A stretch of 64,000 nt of DNA from Epiperipatus broadwayi (GCA_028023455.1 JAQFVV010000355.1:1-64000), one strand, 5' to 3'. Shown: positions 37,696-52,400, numbered from the stretch's first letter. Translations and numbers: made by a program. Notes: generated from the sequence alone by a model not told the origin.

Positions 37696-40011
37696 AGCCA
37701 AAAAACTTTTTTCTGTGTGAAAAATGCAAACACACATTCACTACATTAATTTCAAATAGGGAACAGTTAAGACAAAAAACTACCAAAATCTCCCAATGAT
37801 TTTAACAATAGTTACAAGTAATAATAAGAAAAACAATGACTATAAAACATTAACTCATAATACTTTCTCCAACCAAAAAATTTAAAATAGAAAATCTTAA
37901 GCTAATTCTCAAATACATATAATAAATAAATAAAAATATGTATAAATTAATTAATAATATTTAAATGATTACAAAGAATTTATTATAGAAAAATTTAGAG
38001 ATTTTACTCCAGTTAAAATAGTAAATCTTCAATTATCTTCAAATACTCAGTTTCACCTTCACTTTAGCGGTGCTGGCAGTTCAGGTCTATCTGGAATTCA
38101 TTATGCAGGTTTTTGATTTCCATTTATCTGGTTGGAAGTACAAAGGCAATATTTAGGATCAGTTCTTGACTAGGCTATTAAGTCATAGTAATGATGTCAC
38201 AGTTTTGAAGGTCCAGGATCCATCTTGGAAGGTGTTTAGCATGGTTCCTCAAGGTAGGTAGTTTCTACATCATTATGAAAGAATAGTCTTTTTAGCAGTT
38301 GCCAAACAGCAGACATAAAAATCTTTACTTCCACATTCCACAATTAGCCAATATAAAAATTATATATCATTTCAGTAGTTCACCATTAGAAAATATAAAA
38401 GTTATAATAACAGTAGTCTGCCTTTGATGAGTATAAGTTATCTTCCTCTCAATTAAAATGCAGAATTTTATATGCAATGGTATTCTCCCCCCAGATATTA
38501 ATTAAAAGTTTTATCCAAGGTTAGTCTCTTATTTTTCATTAGATCTTAATTAAGACTTTAACTAGGATTATTCTTATCTTATAATTTTACTTTCCTTTTT
38601 AATTCCACTTTTAACAAATTAGAAAATGAGTTTCTGCTTTAAAAAAAAATATTTGAACAAACAAACAAAAAAAAACTTATCTCAATCAAAACTTTTTTTT
38701 ATATTAAAACGTTTTTCAATTCCCATTTATAATCTAGTACATGTGTTATGGCAAGTACTCTTAATAAATTTAAAAAATAACAAAATGCAAAAATTTTAAT
38801 ATAATTTTCTTTTAAAACCTTTTAAAATATACACTTTAGTTTTGCTTTTCATGTGGTTGCTTTTAAAGTGGAAAAAAATATCCCGTTCAATATGTGCATG
38901 TATATAATGGTTAATACTTATTATTTAAAGTTATAATAGTTTATTACCCAGAATTATTTTTGGCTGAATTATAGAAAATGAAAAAAAAGTTATAATTTTC
39001 TATTTTGTTTATATCAATCTATAATTGAAAACTTAATTTTTTATTTTTTTATTTTTACTTATCAGATAAAGATGGAATTTAATTAAAAATTGGAATGTAA
39101 AAATTAAGAATTTTTTATATCTAATATTTTTATCTTGTTGTTCAAAAAAAAAAACAGCATGTATTTTTTTTTATTAAGGATTAAAATTTATTACTAAAAG
39201 ATAGATGATTGTGATACATGTTCTTGATTGAAAACCAGGATCGGCAGTGTGTCACATCGATATTGTAATTGTCTGTTTTACATAATTATAGTTTCAATAT
39301 ACATATTGCTGATTATGTGTGTGGATTGTCTGGTCCAACACATGGCCACTTTGATTGAGTGCAGGGCCATTTTCTTCCTAAATTTTAGCATTTATGTTTG
39401 TTGGTGTCAATGATGCTATAGTAGATTGAGTCAACAACTAATTAAGCTGCATTGTCGGTTGATTGTTATTCTCAAGACCAGCATTTTTATTTATTTGAGA
39501 GATTGAGTACTAGGAAGTTTGTAATAGAATTGAAGTTTGATATATGGTTTCTGAGTTTTATTGAGTTTTGATCATTTATTAAGTTTCATCTTGGATGTAT
39601 ATAGTTTAAATTTGGTGTTTTTGTTTTCACTGACCATGCCATTTATTATGTGATGATAACAGGTGAGATATACAATATATGATGAAACTGATAGGTTAAT
39701 TATTGTGAGGTTTTTTAGTGTTCAGTTGTGTAAGCAGCTGGGTCTTTATCTAGTTTATGCATTTATTTATGTTGATGTGTCTCACTACAGTTTATTAATT
39801 TATTAGAGTATCATTTGATCACCTGTTAATGGGTGGACTGCTGTAACAAGGAGCTGACCCCACAGTTGTTGTATTGTCCTTGAACCTTGCAATGAATAGT
39901 TCTATAGTATGAATAACCTTTTATGAGTTGTAATTGTCAAGTTATCTGTTGTGACTTGTCACCGAGTGTTGCCAAACAGTTTAGGAGAGGGTATGAGATG
40001 ATATTCAGCAT
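37696..40011. other. AT-rich to GT-rich non-coding interval
   Basis: 38170-38240 could hold a trace of an RT (WKVFSMVPQG in a short frame), too weak to call. 39220-40011 is GT-rich on the plus strand and may be the decayed 3' tail of the minus-strand LINE-C that follows. The frame at 39228-39413 has no motif. Confidence 0.4.
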
Positions 40012-40720
40012 TTAAATTGCAGAGATGCTATGCAGTTTTGAAAAATGCAATGACATTTGGTGCAACACTTGGCAAAGAATTTCATGATTACCAACCTGAT
40101 TGTGGCAATGTCCCCAGATTTTAGTGCTGTATAAATATCGAGTGTTTAAAAACAACCTGATCTTATACTGGTTTGCAGCTTCAATTCCATATTTTTTAGT
40201 TTTGAACAAGGAATGAAAAGAAGGTCTGTGCTTTCCTCTTTTTGGTGACATAATGAGCAAATAGGAGATATATTTGTGAATCCTATATGATCTACTAGGA
40301 ACTGGTTTGTCTGTAATGCATTCATATTGTATATAGGGATTAGAAATTTTATTTTTTGTAACATTATTATTGTCTTTTTCTGTAATAATTTGTTATTAAT
40401 TAATTTAAACAATTTTTTTCTGATAGTTAAATTCATAAAACCAGGTCATCTGAAATTTTTAAATATTGTTTTTTATGTGACTGTAAAAGTGAGGCTGGTG
40501 GTCTTTCATGAATAATAGTCTTTCATGTTGCAAAGAAAATAATATTTTTTTTTATGGTGGGAAGAGAGATTTTTATTTGAGAGGATCTGTAAATAGCATT
40601 TGTAAAATGTTTTTGGTCAAGATGGAATGATTTTCCACAGAGAAAGTGGCATGTAACAAGTGAATACAGTTTGAGTTGAACTTTAGATTGTAAAATTAAA
40701 CACTGAATGAAGTAATCCAC
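40012..40720 (-). mobile_element. LINE-C: minus-strand 3' fragment of the LINE-A/B family
   Basis: Minus-strand frames 40720-40523, 40436-40146 and 40260-40012 together give a decayed ORF2 C-terminus. The middle frame reads NALQTNQFLVDHIGFTNISP then ICSLCHQKEESTDLLFIPCS. It lines up with LINE-B (LDLLQTNWFLHYRRFLKNID / PMCYNCH) and the LINE-A finger (CQLCRLYDETILHIFYICPA). The terminal finger keeps both CxxC cysteines and the last cysteine but loses the histidine. Frame changes at about 40500 and 40240 show decay. Only the 3' portion is present. Confidence 0.7.
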
Positions 40721-42795
<2,075 letters not shown>

Positions 42796-43498
42796 CAATC
42801 ATTCTTTTCGTTTTAAGTTCAGCCTGACCTATAGAACTGTGACTATCCATATCAATATGATTGTTTTAAACAATTTAAAAGAATATAAAATAATCATGTC
42901 AGTAGTTATTTTTAGCATCACTGTTAAATTTATTTGGTTTTAAAAGCGTTATAATTTTACTGTTATGCCAATTTTAAAATAGTTACCTTGTTTCTTTATT
43001 AATAATGTTGGAGACTACTTTTGCCAACTATGCATTTGTTTTAGATCTAATTATTTTACAAATACTAAAAGGAATTTATTTATTTTTTAATTTTTCATTG
43101 TTTAAAGCCATCAAAACAAGCTAAATTCCCTAATAACAAATGTTTTTATAGATTGTTACTAAGGGAATATTATAAAAATAAATTCTTTAGTTTAGCTTTC
43201 TTGTTTTTTTTTCATTGTCTCAATCATAGATTTAGAAATTTGATATCTAAAATAAATAGTAGTAGAATTTACTACTTATTGTAAAAATGCTTTTACAACT
43301 TCCATGTTTATTAAAATATGATTATATGTAATTTTTTAAAGTTTTGTTTTTGATTCTCTCTCAATTTTGTTTTCTATTAGCATTATTCAGAGATGTTTAA
43401 AGTTTGACATCATTTTTTAAAATTTTTGGTCATATATATAATAATATTATTATTCGATGTCTATATTTTTTCCAAAGCAATATATGTAATTATATAAC
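42796..43498. other. AT-rich non-coding DNA
   Basis: No frame or repeat recognised. Confidence 0.5.
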
Positions 43499-43858
43499 TG
43501 AATATTTGTAAATACAGTAATTAAATAATTACATTGTTTATCCACTTAGGAGCGCTTTCGATTACCTTAATAATGTAGTAACTGAAACACAGGTTTATTA
43601 TATACCTGTGTCTATATATGTAATATATAGGGTATATGAGCACAGATTTTCACACGACCCGCCACTCTCCACTCTAACTCATAACACTGATATACTTGAA
43701 CACATATGTGTCAAAAAGATAAATAATCACCAATAAAAGTATTTCATGCTAAAACAGCAATCATCAGTGCTCATATACCCTTAATAATCTGGATAATCGA
43801 AAGTGCTTGTAAGTGGATAAAATTTTTAATTATTTAATTACTGTATTTACAAATATTC

Positions 43859-43860
<2 letters not shown>
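43499..43860. mobile_element. MITE-like element with ~75-bp terminal inverted repeats
   Basis: The left arm starts TGAATATTTGTAAATACAGT and passes through TTTATCCACTTAGGAGCGCT and TTCGATTACC. The right arm, read in reverse complement from 43860, is ATGAATATTTGTAAATACAG, TTTATCCACTTACAAGCACT, TTCGATTATCC. An inner match (GGGTATATGAGCAC near 43630; its complement at 43767-43780) extends the pairing, with ~50 extra bases in the left arm. The unpaired centre (43645-43765) is shared with the element at 47.6 kb. There is no coding frame. It ends at a (TA)n (43859-43884). Confidence 0.85.
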
Positions 43861-43884
<24 letters not shown>

Positions 43885-43892
<8 letters not shown>

Positions 43893-45391
43893 GGTGTCTT
43901 ATTCCAATCTGGAATGAATTGCCTTCAATATTCCTGAAAAATGAACTCTTGCAGCTGTTATTAAGGTTTTGTTAAAATTTATCACAGAAATAACTCTCTT
44001 AATATTTTATTCAAGATCCCCATTATTATAATTCTAATTAGCTTTTTTTAAAATTTCATTCCAGAAAAGAATGATTATTTATTAGATTTTTCAAACTTCA
44101 GTAACCATATACATAAATAGGCTAACATAAACTATATTTCCTAAATATATTTTTTGTAACACATGGGCTATATGGGATATTCAATTTTATTTGACTGTTA
44201 TTATTTCACAATTTATTAATTTATATTCTTATAACATCTTCGCTATAATTCTCAATGGGTTTTATTAGTATCCATGTTGCTCAATGTTTCTTGATTGAGT
44301 TATTGTAATTTCTCTATTCCCAATTATTCTTCATCTATTTATTTTTTCTACAAAAAACATAGCTTTAACATGTTGTAACATCTTTACTGATAGTAAAAGA
44401 CAATCATCACACAAAATATGTTCATATACTGATAAATATGTATATATTGTATAACACATTATTTATTTATATATTCTATTTCAGTATATTATTATAATGG
44501 CATTTTAGAATTTCGAAATTTCAATAGTTTGTTTATTTTAATTCAAATTTATATTTATTTAATATAATGTATATATTTTCAATATAAAAATTGAAAATAG
44601 AAATATGTTTTAAACAATGATTATGTTTAAATTTTAATAATTACATTTATACATTTTTTTAAAAAAAAAAGAAAAACATTTTAAATGTAACTTTTAAATA
44701 TTTAAAAATTCTATATTTAAATAATGATTAGGTACGGTAAATATGAGTATATTTTAAAATTACATGCAAATTATTAATTTATTTTAAAATCATCTATTTA
44801 AAGATTACGACTTAAATGACTTTATAAATATAGGTTAATGTAAATTATATTTATATGTTTAATATACTCACTATTAATTAAAAATATTAATTTATTGCTG
44901 CTTGTCATATATTCACTCAATTTATACTCTCCAATTTATAATTAGAGTTACCATAATGTCTAATATTTATATTAAGATAATTAAATTTCCAATTGATGCA
45001 TCAAAGAGTTTTCTTATAACCTAGAATAGACACTTTCATTTTTATGAGGTCTTACAAAAACTGAGCTGGACAAATTAGTTTAAAATAAAAATAATAACTG
45101 TGGTCTTTCTTCTCTGTTGACTTATAGTTTTTAACTGAAATAACAATTATTTCTTGAAAGCAAGATGAATACATGTGTATATGCTTTTTTTCTCTATAGG
45201 ATAATTACTATCATGATTGGTAAACATAAATTAGTATTTTTATTCCCAGATGCATTTGAAATCACCAGCCAAATTAATTTTTAGTTGTCAATAAAACAAA
45301 TAACTCAGACTGTCATTTAATAATGAAATTTTATTTAGGACTTATAACTGCAGATCATTTTCAAGTAAAAGAAGATTGCCAAAATTGGAAA
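43885..45391. other. AT-rich non-coding DNA
   Basis: No frame or repeat recognised. Confidence 0.5.
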
Positions 45392-45820
45392 ATGAATAAC
45401 GGGCTTGTGGAACATTGTGAAGTTAGAATGATGAATAAACTTCAAACTGCTCAATCCATAGTGGAGACAGATATGTTAGGAGTAACAAGAAGTGATTGAA
45501 ATTAAAATACATGCACGAGAAGACAATAGGTATCCATGGCATTATCAAATGAATTAAGAAACAGAAATAAGTCTATGTCATTATTCCTAAAAACTATGAG
45601 AGTGCATAGACAGATAAATAAAATTTTAAACCTGGATCTCAATAGATTGCAAATGACTTAGAAACAGACTACATGAGAAATGGTTGTAGAAAATAGGAAA
45701 ATTTTATGTTGAGTTATTAGAAGAGATTGGGATTTGAAAAAAAATTGAATTAAATTTGGAGAGACTTTCATTCTAAAGAAAGTATATAATGGTTAAAAAT
45801 TATGATGATAATGATGTTTT
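45392..45820 (+). pseudogene. RTE-like LINE ORF2 C-terminal remnant
   Basis: The open stretch 45392-45499 reads GLVEHCEVRMMNKLQTAQSI then VETDMLGVTRSD and a stop. The KLQ.AQ...E..MLGV..RD pattern is a well-known segment near the end of ORF2 of RTE-type and related LINEs (KL...QRAMER.MLGV..RD, from memory). Shifted frames to about 45740 give scattered charged stretches. An ATGATGATAATGATG run (45802-45816) recalls the short repeats found at RTE 3' ends. The large minus-strand frame 45832-46095 lies just beyond and has no motif. Confidence 0.45.
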
Positions 45821-46108
45821 TATCTAAGATTCTATTTAGAGTTATGACTGACTTTAAATTTATATATTATTATGAAGCAAATATTAAAAGAGATATTATT
45901 TTTTGGTAAGTTTGAAATCAAATTTTTGCTTACATTTGTAGAACTTATTAAGATGATGATGATAACAACAGGTGAATATTCAATGATATTATTGAACCAA
46001 ACAGAAATGCATGCTTCTGATAATAGATTTAATAAAAATAATTGATGAACTGTTTTTAAAATAGAATGTTGATAAATATAAATGAGAATTAACACAATGT
46101 ATGGAATG

Positions 46109-46377
46109 TATCAATAATAATATATATACTTTTTTTACATTTGACCTACGAGATACTTGACTGCAACAGAGATTAGTACTTTAGCATTTGGCAGGAAAAA
46201 ATGTGTAGTTGTTCAAATAGCGAATCATGATAAAAGTTGTGTATCTGTATTGTATATGGATGGCACCTTTATGAGACGTTAATGATATTTTTAAAGAGTT
46301 AAATAAAATATCAGGATTAAATTTGACTTTAGAACTGAAAAAAGACATTAAAATTTATTATTATTTTTTTTCCATAA
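46109..46377. other. Non-coding, unassigned
   Basis: A single LYMDGTF-like word near 46248 is not enough to assign a family. Confidence 0.4.
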
Positions 46378-46608
46378 TTTATTAGGCATAAATATGTATA
46401 CACAAGAGCTACAACCAAAAAAGAAGGCAGCTCAGTATTTTCTGACCATCAGCAGGAACACAACCACAAATTTGAGTCCTCTAAAGCCGACATCGTATGC
46501 ACAGAAAGAAACGATGTCAAGAGGAAGGTCAAAGAAGCATGTTTCATTACCAGCGATGCCAGAGCAATAAGCAGAAAGGACACGTGCTTCGCGATTTCGA
46601 AAAAATAG
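46378..46608 (+). pseudogene. GIY-YIG C-terminal tail of a second Penelope-like lineage
   Basis: A 76-codon frame ending at TAG 46606-46608. SSVFSDHQQEHNHKFESSKA then DIVCTERNDVKRKVKEACFI matches the part of Penelope-like proteins after the GIY-YIG core (S.I..H..EHNH.F......I......+KR...E...I). The conserved His-Asn-His and the Lys-Arg...Glu are kept. The sequence is clearly different from PLE-1 and PLE-2 and is less AT-rich than its surroundings. The GIY-YIG core itself is missing, so it is a 5'-truncated insertion. The overlapping minus-strand frames (46432-46764, 46449-46649) are shadows. A run of 15 A's follows at about 46719-46733. Confidence 0.7.
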
Positions 46609-46733
46609 ATGATATAAGCAATTTGCATGGATTTGCATATAGTTAACAATATGAAAAGGACTATGAATATAGAGCTGCAAGGGCTCTGAAAGCGCTAAGT
46701 CTAAAAGATAGAATAGATAAAAAAAAAAAAAAA

Positions 46734-47589
46734 GCCTACTAATTAATAAATTTAAAAGTTTCACCGTAACGCAATTAGTTTTAGCGTATTAGTAATTTAT
46801 TATTCTTTATAAATAAAAACAAGCAGATATTCTATAAATTATAAAATGACTGCTACATTCTTTAATATTAGGATGTAACTTAACATAAAGTATCAAAGGG
46901 TATATATATATAGGGGGGGGGGCTTAAATGCTTTTATATTTCAATAATTGTAATTTTAAATTTGAGTCTGATAAAAAGTAAAATATATACATTTGATTAG
47001 GTCTATTGCCTGATTTTAATGACTTATGTGTATAGTTTAATTTCCTCTTCATCATTAATTTTTAATAACTTTGCATACTTATATTAATATTCCTAATAAT
47101 GTCTTGTTTCATCAATTTTCTGTTTGGCTTAGTGCATTTTCATCGCTGATCATAATAATTGTAATGATATTATTTTATTTCATTTGCTGCTTTTATAGTA
47201 TCTATTTGTTATTTTTAATATATAAATTAGCTAATTTGAATTTTGGATGAGTATAATAAATGGATGCTATTAGTTCTAATGTTTTTTGTAATGTACAAAA
47301 CCTCCCATTTTCTCTTTATGTTGTCGCATTCTGAACATAATAGATTGACATTTTGTAAATCAAATCTGTGACCATATTCTTCCATGATCTAAGAACTCTG
47401 ATGTATATTCTAAGTTTTTATCTGCATTTTTGTATGAATAATTGTCCTTTTTTTTGTGGTTCTTGTGATTATGCTGTCAGTAACACTTTTTATATAGCAT
47501 GTTATTTTTTTTAATTCTAATGATAATCTAAATGCAACTGCTACATTCAATTTACAAATAACTCATTAGATATATTTAAACTACTTTTA
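46734..47589. other. AT-rich DNA with a G10 run
   Basis: A run of ten G's at 46913-46922 directly follows a TA run. Otherwise no feature is recognised. Confidence 0.6.
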
Positions 47590-48185
47590 TATAAAACATT
47601 CGAACTCAGACTTTCATACGATCCTCAGCTCTCCATGCCATCTCCTATTGCTGACCCACCTAATCATACACATGTTGAAAGAATAAATAATCATCAATAT
47701 ATATATTTCATGCTAAACCAGCAATCATCAGTTGGTCCAGATTACTCTCTCCACACATACATAAAATCAGTGCTCAGCTTTATATTAAGATAGCCAATCT
47801 TCATATTTTAATGGACAGGCTTCAAACTACTTCAACCCACAACTCTTCAGCCATCCACTTCATTGAAAATCTGATGATGGAATGTCAAAACCCTCGTTAG
47901 TGCCAAGGTTGTCATCCGACCCATGTTGACCATTTAGTCATTCTGACCCCTCATGTTCTGGAGAATAATCCATTTACATACATATGCGAGAGATGGGCAG
48001 ACTTTTAACGCACTATTTTTTTAATATGTAAATTAATACACCGTACAAGCTTACACACACCTACACATATATAATGCAATATATAAGTGATTCGACATGT
48101 GTATGATCAGGTGGGTCAGCAATATGAGATAGCATGGAGAGCTGAAGATCACGTGAAAGTCTGAGTTTGAATCCTTTATATAAGC
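47590..48185. mobile_element. Inverted-repeat element related to the 43.5-kb MITE
   Basis: The left arm 47595-47690 (GAACTCAGACTTTCATACGA, CAGCTCTCCATGCCATCTC, TTGCTGACCCACCTAATCAT, ACACATGTTGAAAG) has its reverse complement at about 48085-48185. Left-arm and following sequence to 47735 (AATAAATAATCATCAATA, TTTCATGCTAAACCAGCAAT, CATCAGT) match the centre of the 43499-43860 element (43636-43770). The middle (47740-48080) is unique in the window and has no frame. Confidence 0.8.
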
Positions 48186-49300
48186 CTTTACAATGTATTA
48201 ATTTAAACTAGTTTTGTAAATTTCCTTCAACTCGGAATCACTCATTTCTATATAGAAAGTATGTTTTTTTTGTTTAATAGTAGTTTATAATAGCTGGTTA
48301 GAGAAAAAAAATTAATACACCATTATTATGTGCAATAAATAGACTACACGAAAATAATCTGTAACTGGGTGAATGAGTAATAACATTTGTGCTTTATTGA
48401 TCAAACTTAAATTTTGTATTCTTAATTGAGGTCCCGTTTGAAGCTTTGCATCATAAGTCTATCGTTTTATTAAGATACTTAATTATACAAGTCTTAAATT
48501 TCAATGATTAGAAATAATTATTTATATATTTATATTTTGCATTAACTTTAACCCAATTCTTTTACATCCATTCAAACAAATATTTAAACATATTAAAAGT
48601 TGGAATTGAACCTCCATCATGAATTTTTAGTAATTCAAATACTCTTCATTTGGCATAGATCACAAATTTCTCAAAGCATTTTTATAAATATTGTTTAATA
48701 TATGCGTTTTTAGATTACTCATTTTTATATTAATTTAGTTTTACATATGTATGTATAATATCGATTCTTTTGTGTGTATTTATATGCGTTTCATAATTGT
48801 AATAATTATTCTTTCTAAAAACTTTAAAGAAAAGTCATTATTTATCAGTTATTATTTTTTTATGTTGGTTAATTTATTTTTAAAAGTTATTGTTAGAATA
48901 TAAATTTTTTCTCTTTGTATTTTATATCAAGAACATTTTTCTTATATGTAAAATCAATGTTGCAATAGTAATTTGTTAAAAAATCATGATTATATTCTTT
49001 CTTGTACATATATTTTGCTTTCTATAAAGGTTAAAATAGATTTTAATTCTTTATTTCATATAAAAATAATTGATCTTGTCATTTATTTTTTTCTATAGTA
49101 AATTTAAGTTCAGAGTCCATTTTACCTATATTCAATAAAACCAGCGTAATGATACATAAAATTACATGTTCGATCAGTAATCTAATTTAAAAAAGTTTTA
49201 ATAAATAAAGACTATTGAAGAATATATATATATATCCAACAAAGATGTGTAGAAGAGTTAATAATTATTATACATTTATATTGAAAATTTCTTATACAAG
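48186..49300. other. AT-rich non-coding DNA
   Basis: No frame or repeat recognised. A short (TA)n is at about 49222-49234. Confidence 0.5.
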
Positions 49301-49409
49301 CTTTTTTTTTTAAGTGTCATAGCATCGGCCGGGACACAAACCCGCAACCCGGGCAACTGCTTGCAAGTGCAAGGCAGTCGCGCTGACCTCTCGACCACCA
49401 ATGCAAGAC
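49301..49409 (-). mobile_element. tRNA-derived retroposon (SINE or tRNA retropseudogene)
   Basis: Read on the minus strand: TGGTCGAGAGGTCAGCGCG (A-box/D-arm like, type II tRNA style), a TGCCTTGCACTTGCAAGCAG stem, and GGGTTTGTGTCCC (B-box, T-arm like, complement at 49331-49343), then ~15 bases and an A10 tail (T run 49301-49310). It is a small GC-rich island in AT-rich DNA. TACAAGCTTTT (49295-49305) and TACAAGATTTT (49410-49420) flank it, a probable 11-base target duplication with one mismatch. The cloverleaf is imperfect, so it is not a functional tRNA. Confidence 0.75.
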
Positions 49410-49420
49410 TACAAGATTTT

Positions 49421-52400
49421 ACTACCAAATACATGATAAATGACAGACTGCATGGAAAACCAATTCAAATATTAATTGCATACCAATTATTAATTGTCAG
49501 CATGTTCTTTTCTATATAATTTTATATTTTACTATGGTTTATGTATGATTCATATATATAAATAATTACATGAAATGTTAATTTCACTAATATTTACCTA
49601 CAATTATAAGTATAATCGATAAAAAGTATACATAAAATACTTATGAATGTATAATAACAACAACAATAATAATATATATTGTGCCCTTTTCTATAGGCCA
49701 GTAATAGTCCATCTCAGTCAATTACTAAAAATTTTAAATTTTAGAATGTTATTTTAATATGTTAATTATAGCTTGTCAATTATAATATAAAGTACAATTT
49801 GAAGCTAAAGAAAATACGTAGTATATAAAATTATAACGAATCATTTAAAAATAGTTAAATAAAGCTTAAAATATTGTTTCATATGGTTGTAAAAGCTGGC
49901 CATATTAAATAACACAGCTATAAATATTAAAAGTATATTTAATAAATTCGATTTTAATAGTTTAAAACTGATAAGTTAATAAATACAGTGTTTAAATTTA
50001 TAATCATATTTAATAGTCAAAATTAATATAATATATTTTAAAAATAAACTTTATGATGGTGAGAATTGTATTTAATTCTATATTTTCTAAATTGTTCTTC
50101 CAAATTTTATAATTATATTATTAAATATAATAAGTGTAGCAATTTTATTAGTCTAGGCAGAGAAATAGATTGAAAATCGTCTGTCAAAGTTATTAATCAT
50201 GTGACTTGTATACTTCATACTTTCACACACATGCTTGTTTGTATTTAAAGTAACAAAGTTTAAAATATTTTAAAAGTTATATTATAGAATTGGATAGAAT
50301 TATTGCCTATCATAAAAGCAAATAATAATAAATATTAAGTTAACTATTGTATAACATGCTTAAATGATGTAATAAAGATGAATACAGTTAATAAAAAAAA
50401 AAAAAATTAAATATTTTGTTTAAATAAAACTAGATAAATGGAATATTAAGAATGTAATAGGTTATTAAAGTTATTTTAAAAGTTATTTTAAATGATTAAA
50501 TAATTTTGATAAAGTAATAATCAATCTGAAAGTAATATTTTAAATAATATTTTGAGTTATTACATCATAAATTTTTATTTTCAAATATAATTCTGTAAAA
50601 CTAAAAATATATGTAAATTTGTTCTCAAGCTAAAAGTAAGAATCAACCAATCAAAAGAGGTATTCTTACAGACTATAAATATGAATTGCACGGGGGTATA
50701 AAGGGAGATTAATAATGTATTGAAACCAGAGAAAGGTAAATTATAGCTATCAAAGAGATAGTATTTTTAAATTTTTATTTTAGTCAATTTTTTAGTACTT
50801 TCTTATAACTTTATCTGCAAAAAACTAATTGATAATTTTAAAGTATTTTGCAAAAGAGAGTTTTAAAAAATAATATATTTAGAAACTTCGTGGAAATGAT
50901 TTTCTAGTTTTTTAAAAGTTACTTGCCAGGAGTATTTTATCTGAAGTTTAACCTAAACTACACAATAAAAATGGATATACTACGAAATAAAATATGTTTA
51001 AATTATAATACAGCTTTATTTATGCTCAACCGGAGGATTATTCTAACTCATATAAAAATAATTTGGGCATTATGCTGGAAGCTTAAACAGAAAACTATTT
51101 GCCGTCTAAAAAAAAATTTGTGATGCATTATTTATAAGCTTATCCAGGAGTTTTTTTTTTAAAAAAAGAATAAGATATTTATATCGTATGAGTTATCATA
51201 AAATATAATGAAAGAAATAGAATGTTTAGTCCTTTTTGAAGGAAACATTTTTTTTTAAATATATATTTTACAAGAATTAAAAAGAACTTATTAAGAAATA
51301 AAACCTATATAAAAAAAATGAACATATAGTAGATAAATAAAGGATGGATCCATGAAAATACAAATATTGTGTAAAAGTTTACTGGATAACTTAAGTTAAA
51401 TTGAACAGAGTGATGCATCAGAGAATATTGAATAAACTTTGTGGGAATAATTCTTTAATATTACAGTTTAATAATTTTCATTCTGAACAGTAAAGACCCA
51501 GGATTATTTTCTATAAATTTTACTAAATGGATTAATAATTATTTTTATTTTTAAACTTTAACGCACTTGGAGGAGAACATTTTAAAACTCTAGAGAAAAT
51601 AATAAATATTTTGGATTTTATCATGAACTATGGTCAAGTGAAGACGTAATTATAGTTTTAAATTTTTATTTTACTAACTTAGTTAAATGTAAATTTTTCT
51701 ATTTATAAGATTAGGAAAACATAAAACATTAATTTCTTAATAACATAAAATTTATAATATAATCTAATAATTTAGATAAGAATATTTTTAAATAAAACAT
51801 ATGGATGTGTCTTTTCGTTTATGTATGCAATGTTTTTCTATATCCAGTGGATGGAAGAAGCCTACTAAAAATGATGACCAGATAAAAAGGGTTATTTGGT
51901 AATAATAATAACTATTAATAATTTATAATATATATTTTGTTTTCTTTAGATCATCTATGAATCTAAGAATGAAGTGTAAAAGTTTTAATTATGTGTAACG
52001 CATTTTCATACAACATTTTAAAAAAACATTATGAGATAGGATTGATTTGAAAATATGCATACGATGATTATTTTTTTTTATATATTAGTGATATAATTCA
52101 ACATAATAACAAATAATTATGTGATTCTTTTAGAACTTTCATGTTATTGGATATTCAAATATTGTCTAAGTAGATTGTATATGATTAGACATATAGAATA
52201 ATGAAGTAAGCAAACTTTTCTTATGGAACAGTGAAATTGTTTTAAACTATCAATGAATTTTATTTATTGTTTTGTAAATGCAGATAGTTATTTATCGATG
52301 TAAGATGTAGAAAAATCTTGAGAAATAATGTTGAGATAGTGGCTTGGAAGTACTATAGTTAGCAGGAAACCAAGATGATGTATTTTTTTTAAAAAATAGG

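Noticed and set aside
46230-46270. LYMDGTF word suggesting a MULE transposase or copia RT
   Set aside because: A single short motif followed at once by stops. No second motif in any frame.
46432-46764. 110-codon minus-strand frame
   Set aside because: It lies opposite the GIY-YIG tail, which has the better family match. The minus frame has no recognisable domain.
50923-51123. 66-codon plus-strand frame
   Set aside because: No domain, no neighbours, expected by chance in AT-rich DNA. The same holds for 54550-54732, 25413-25655 and 12174-12416.
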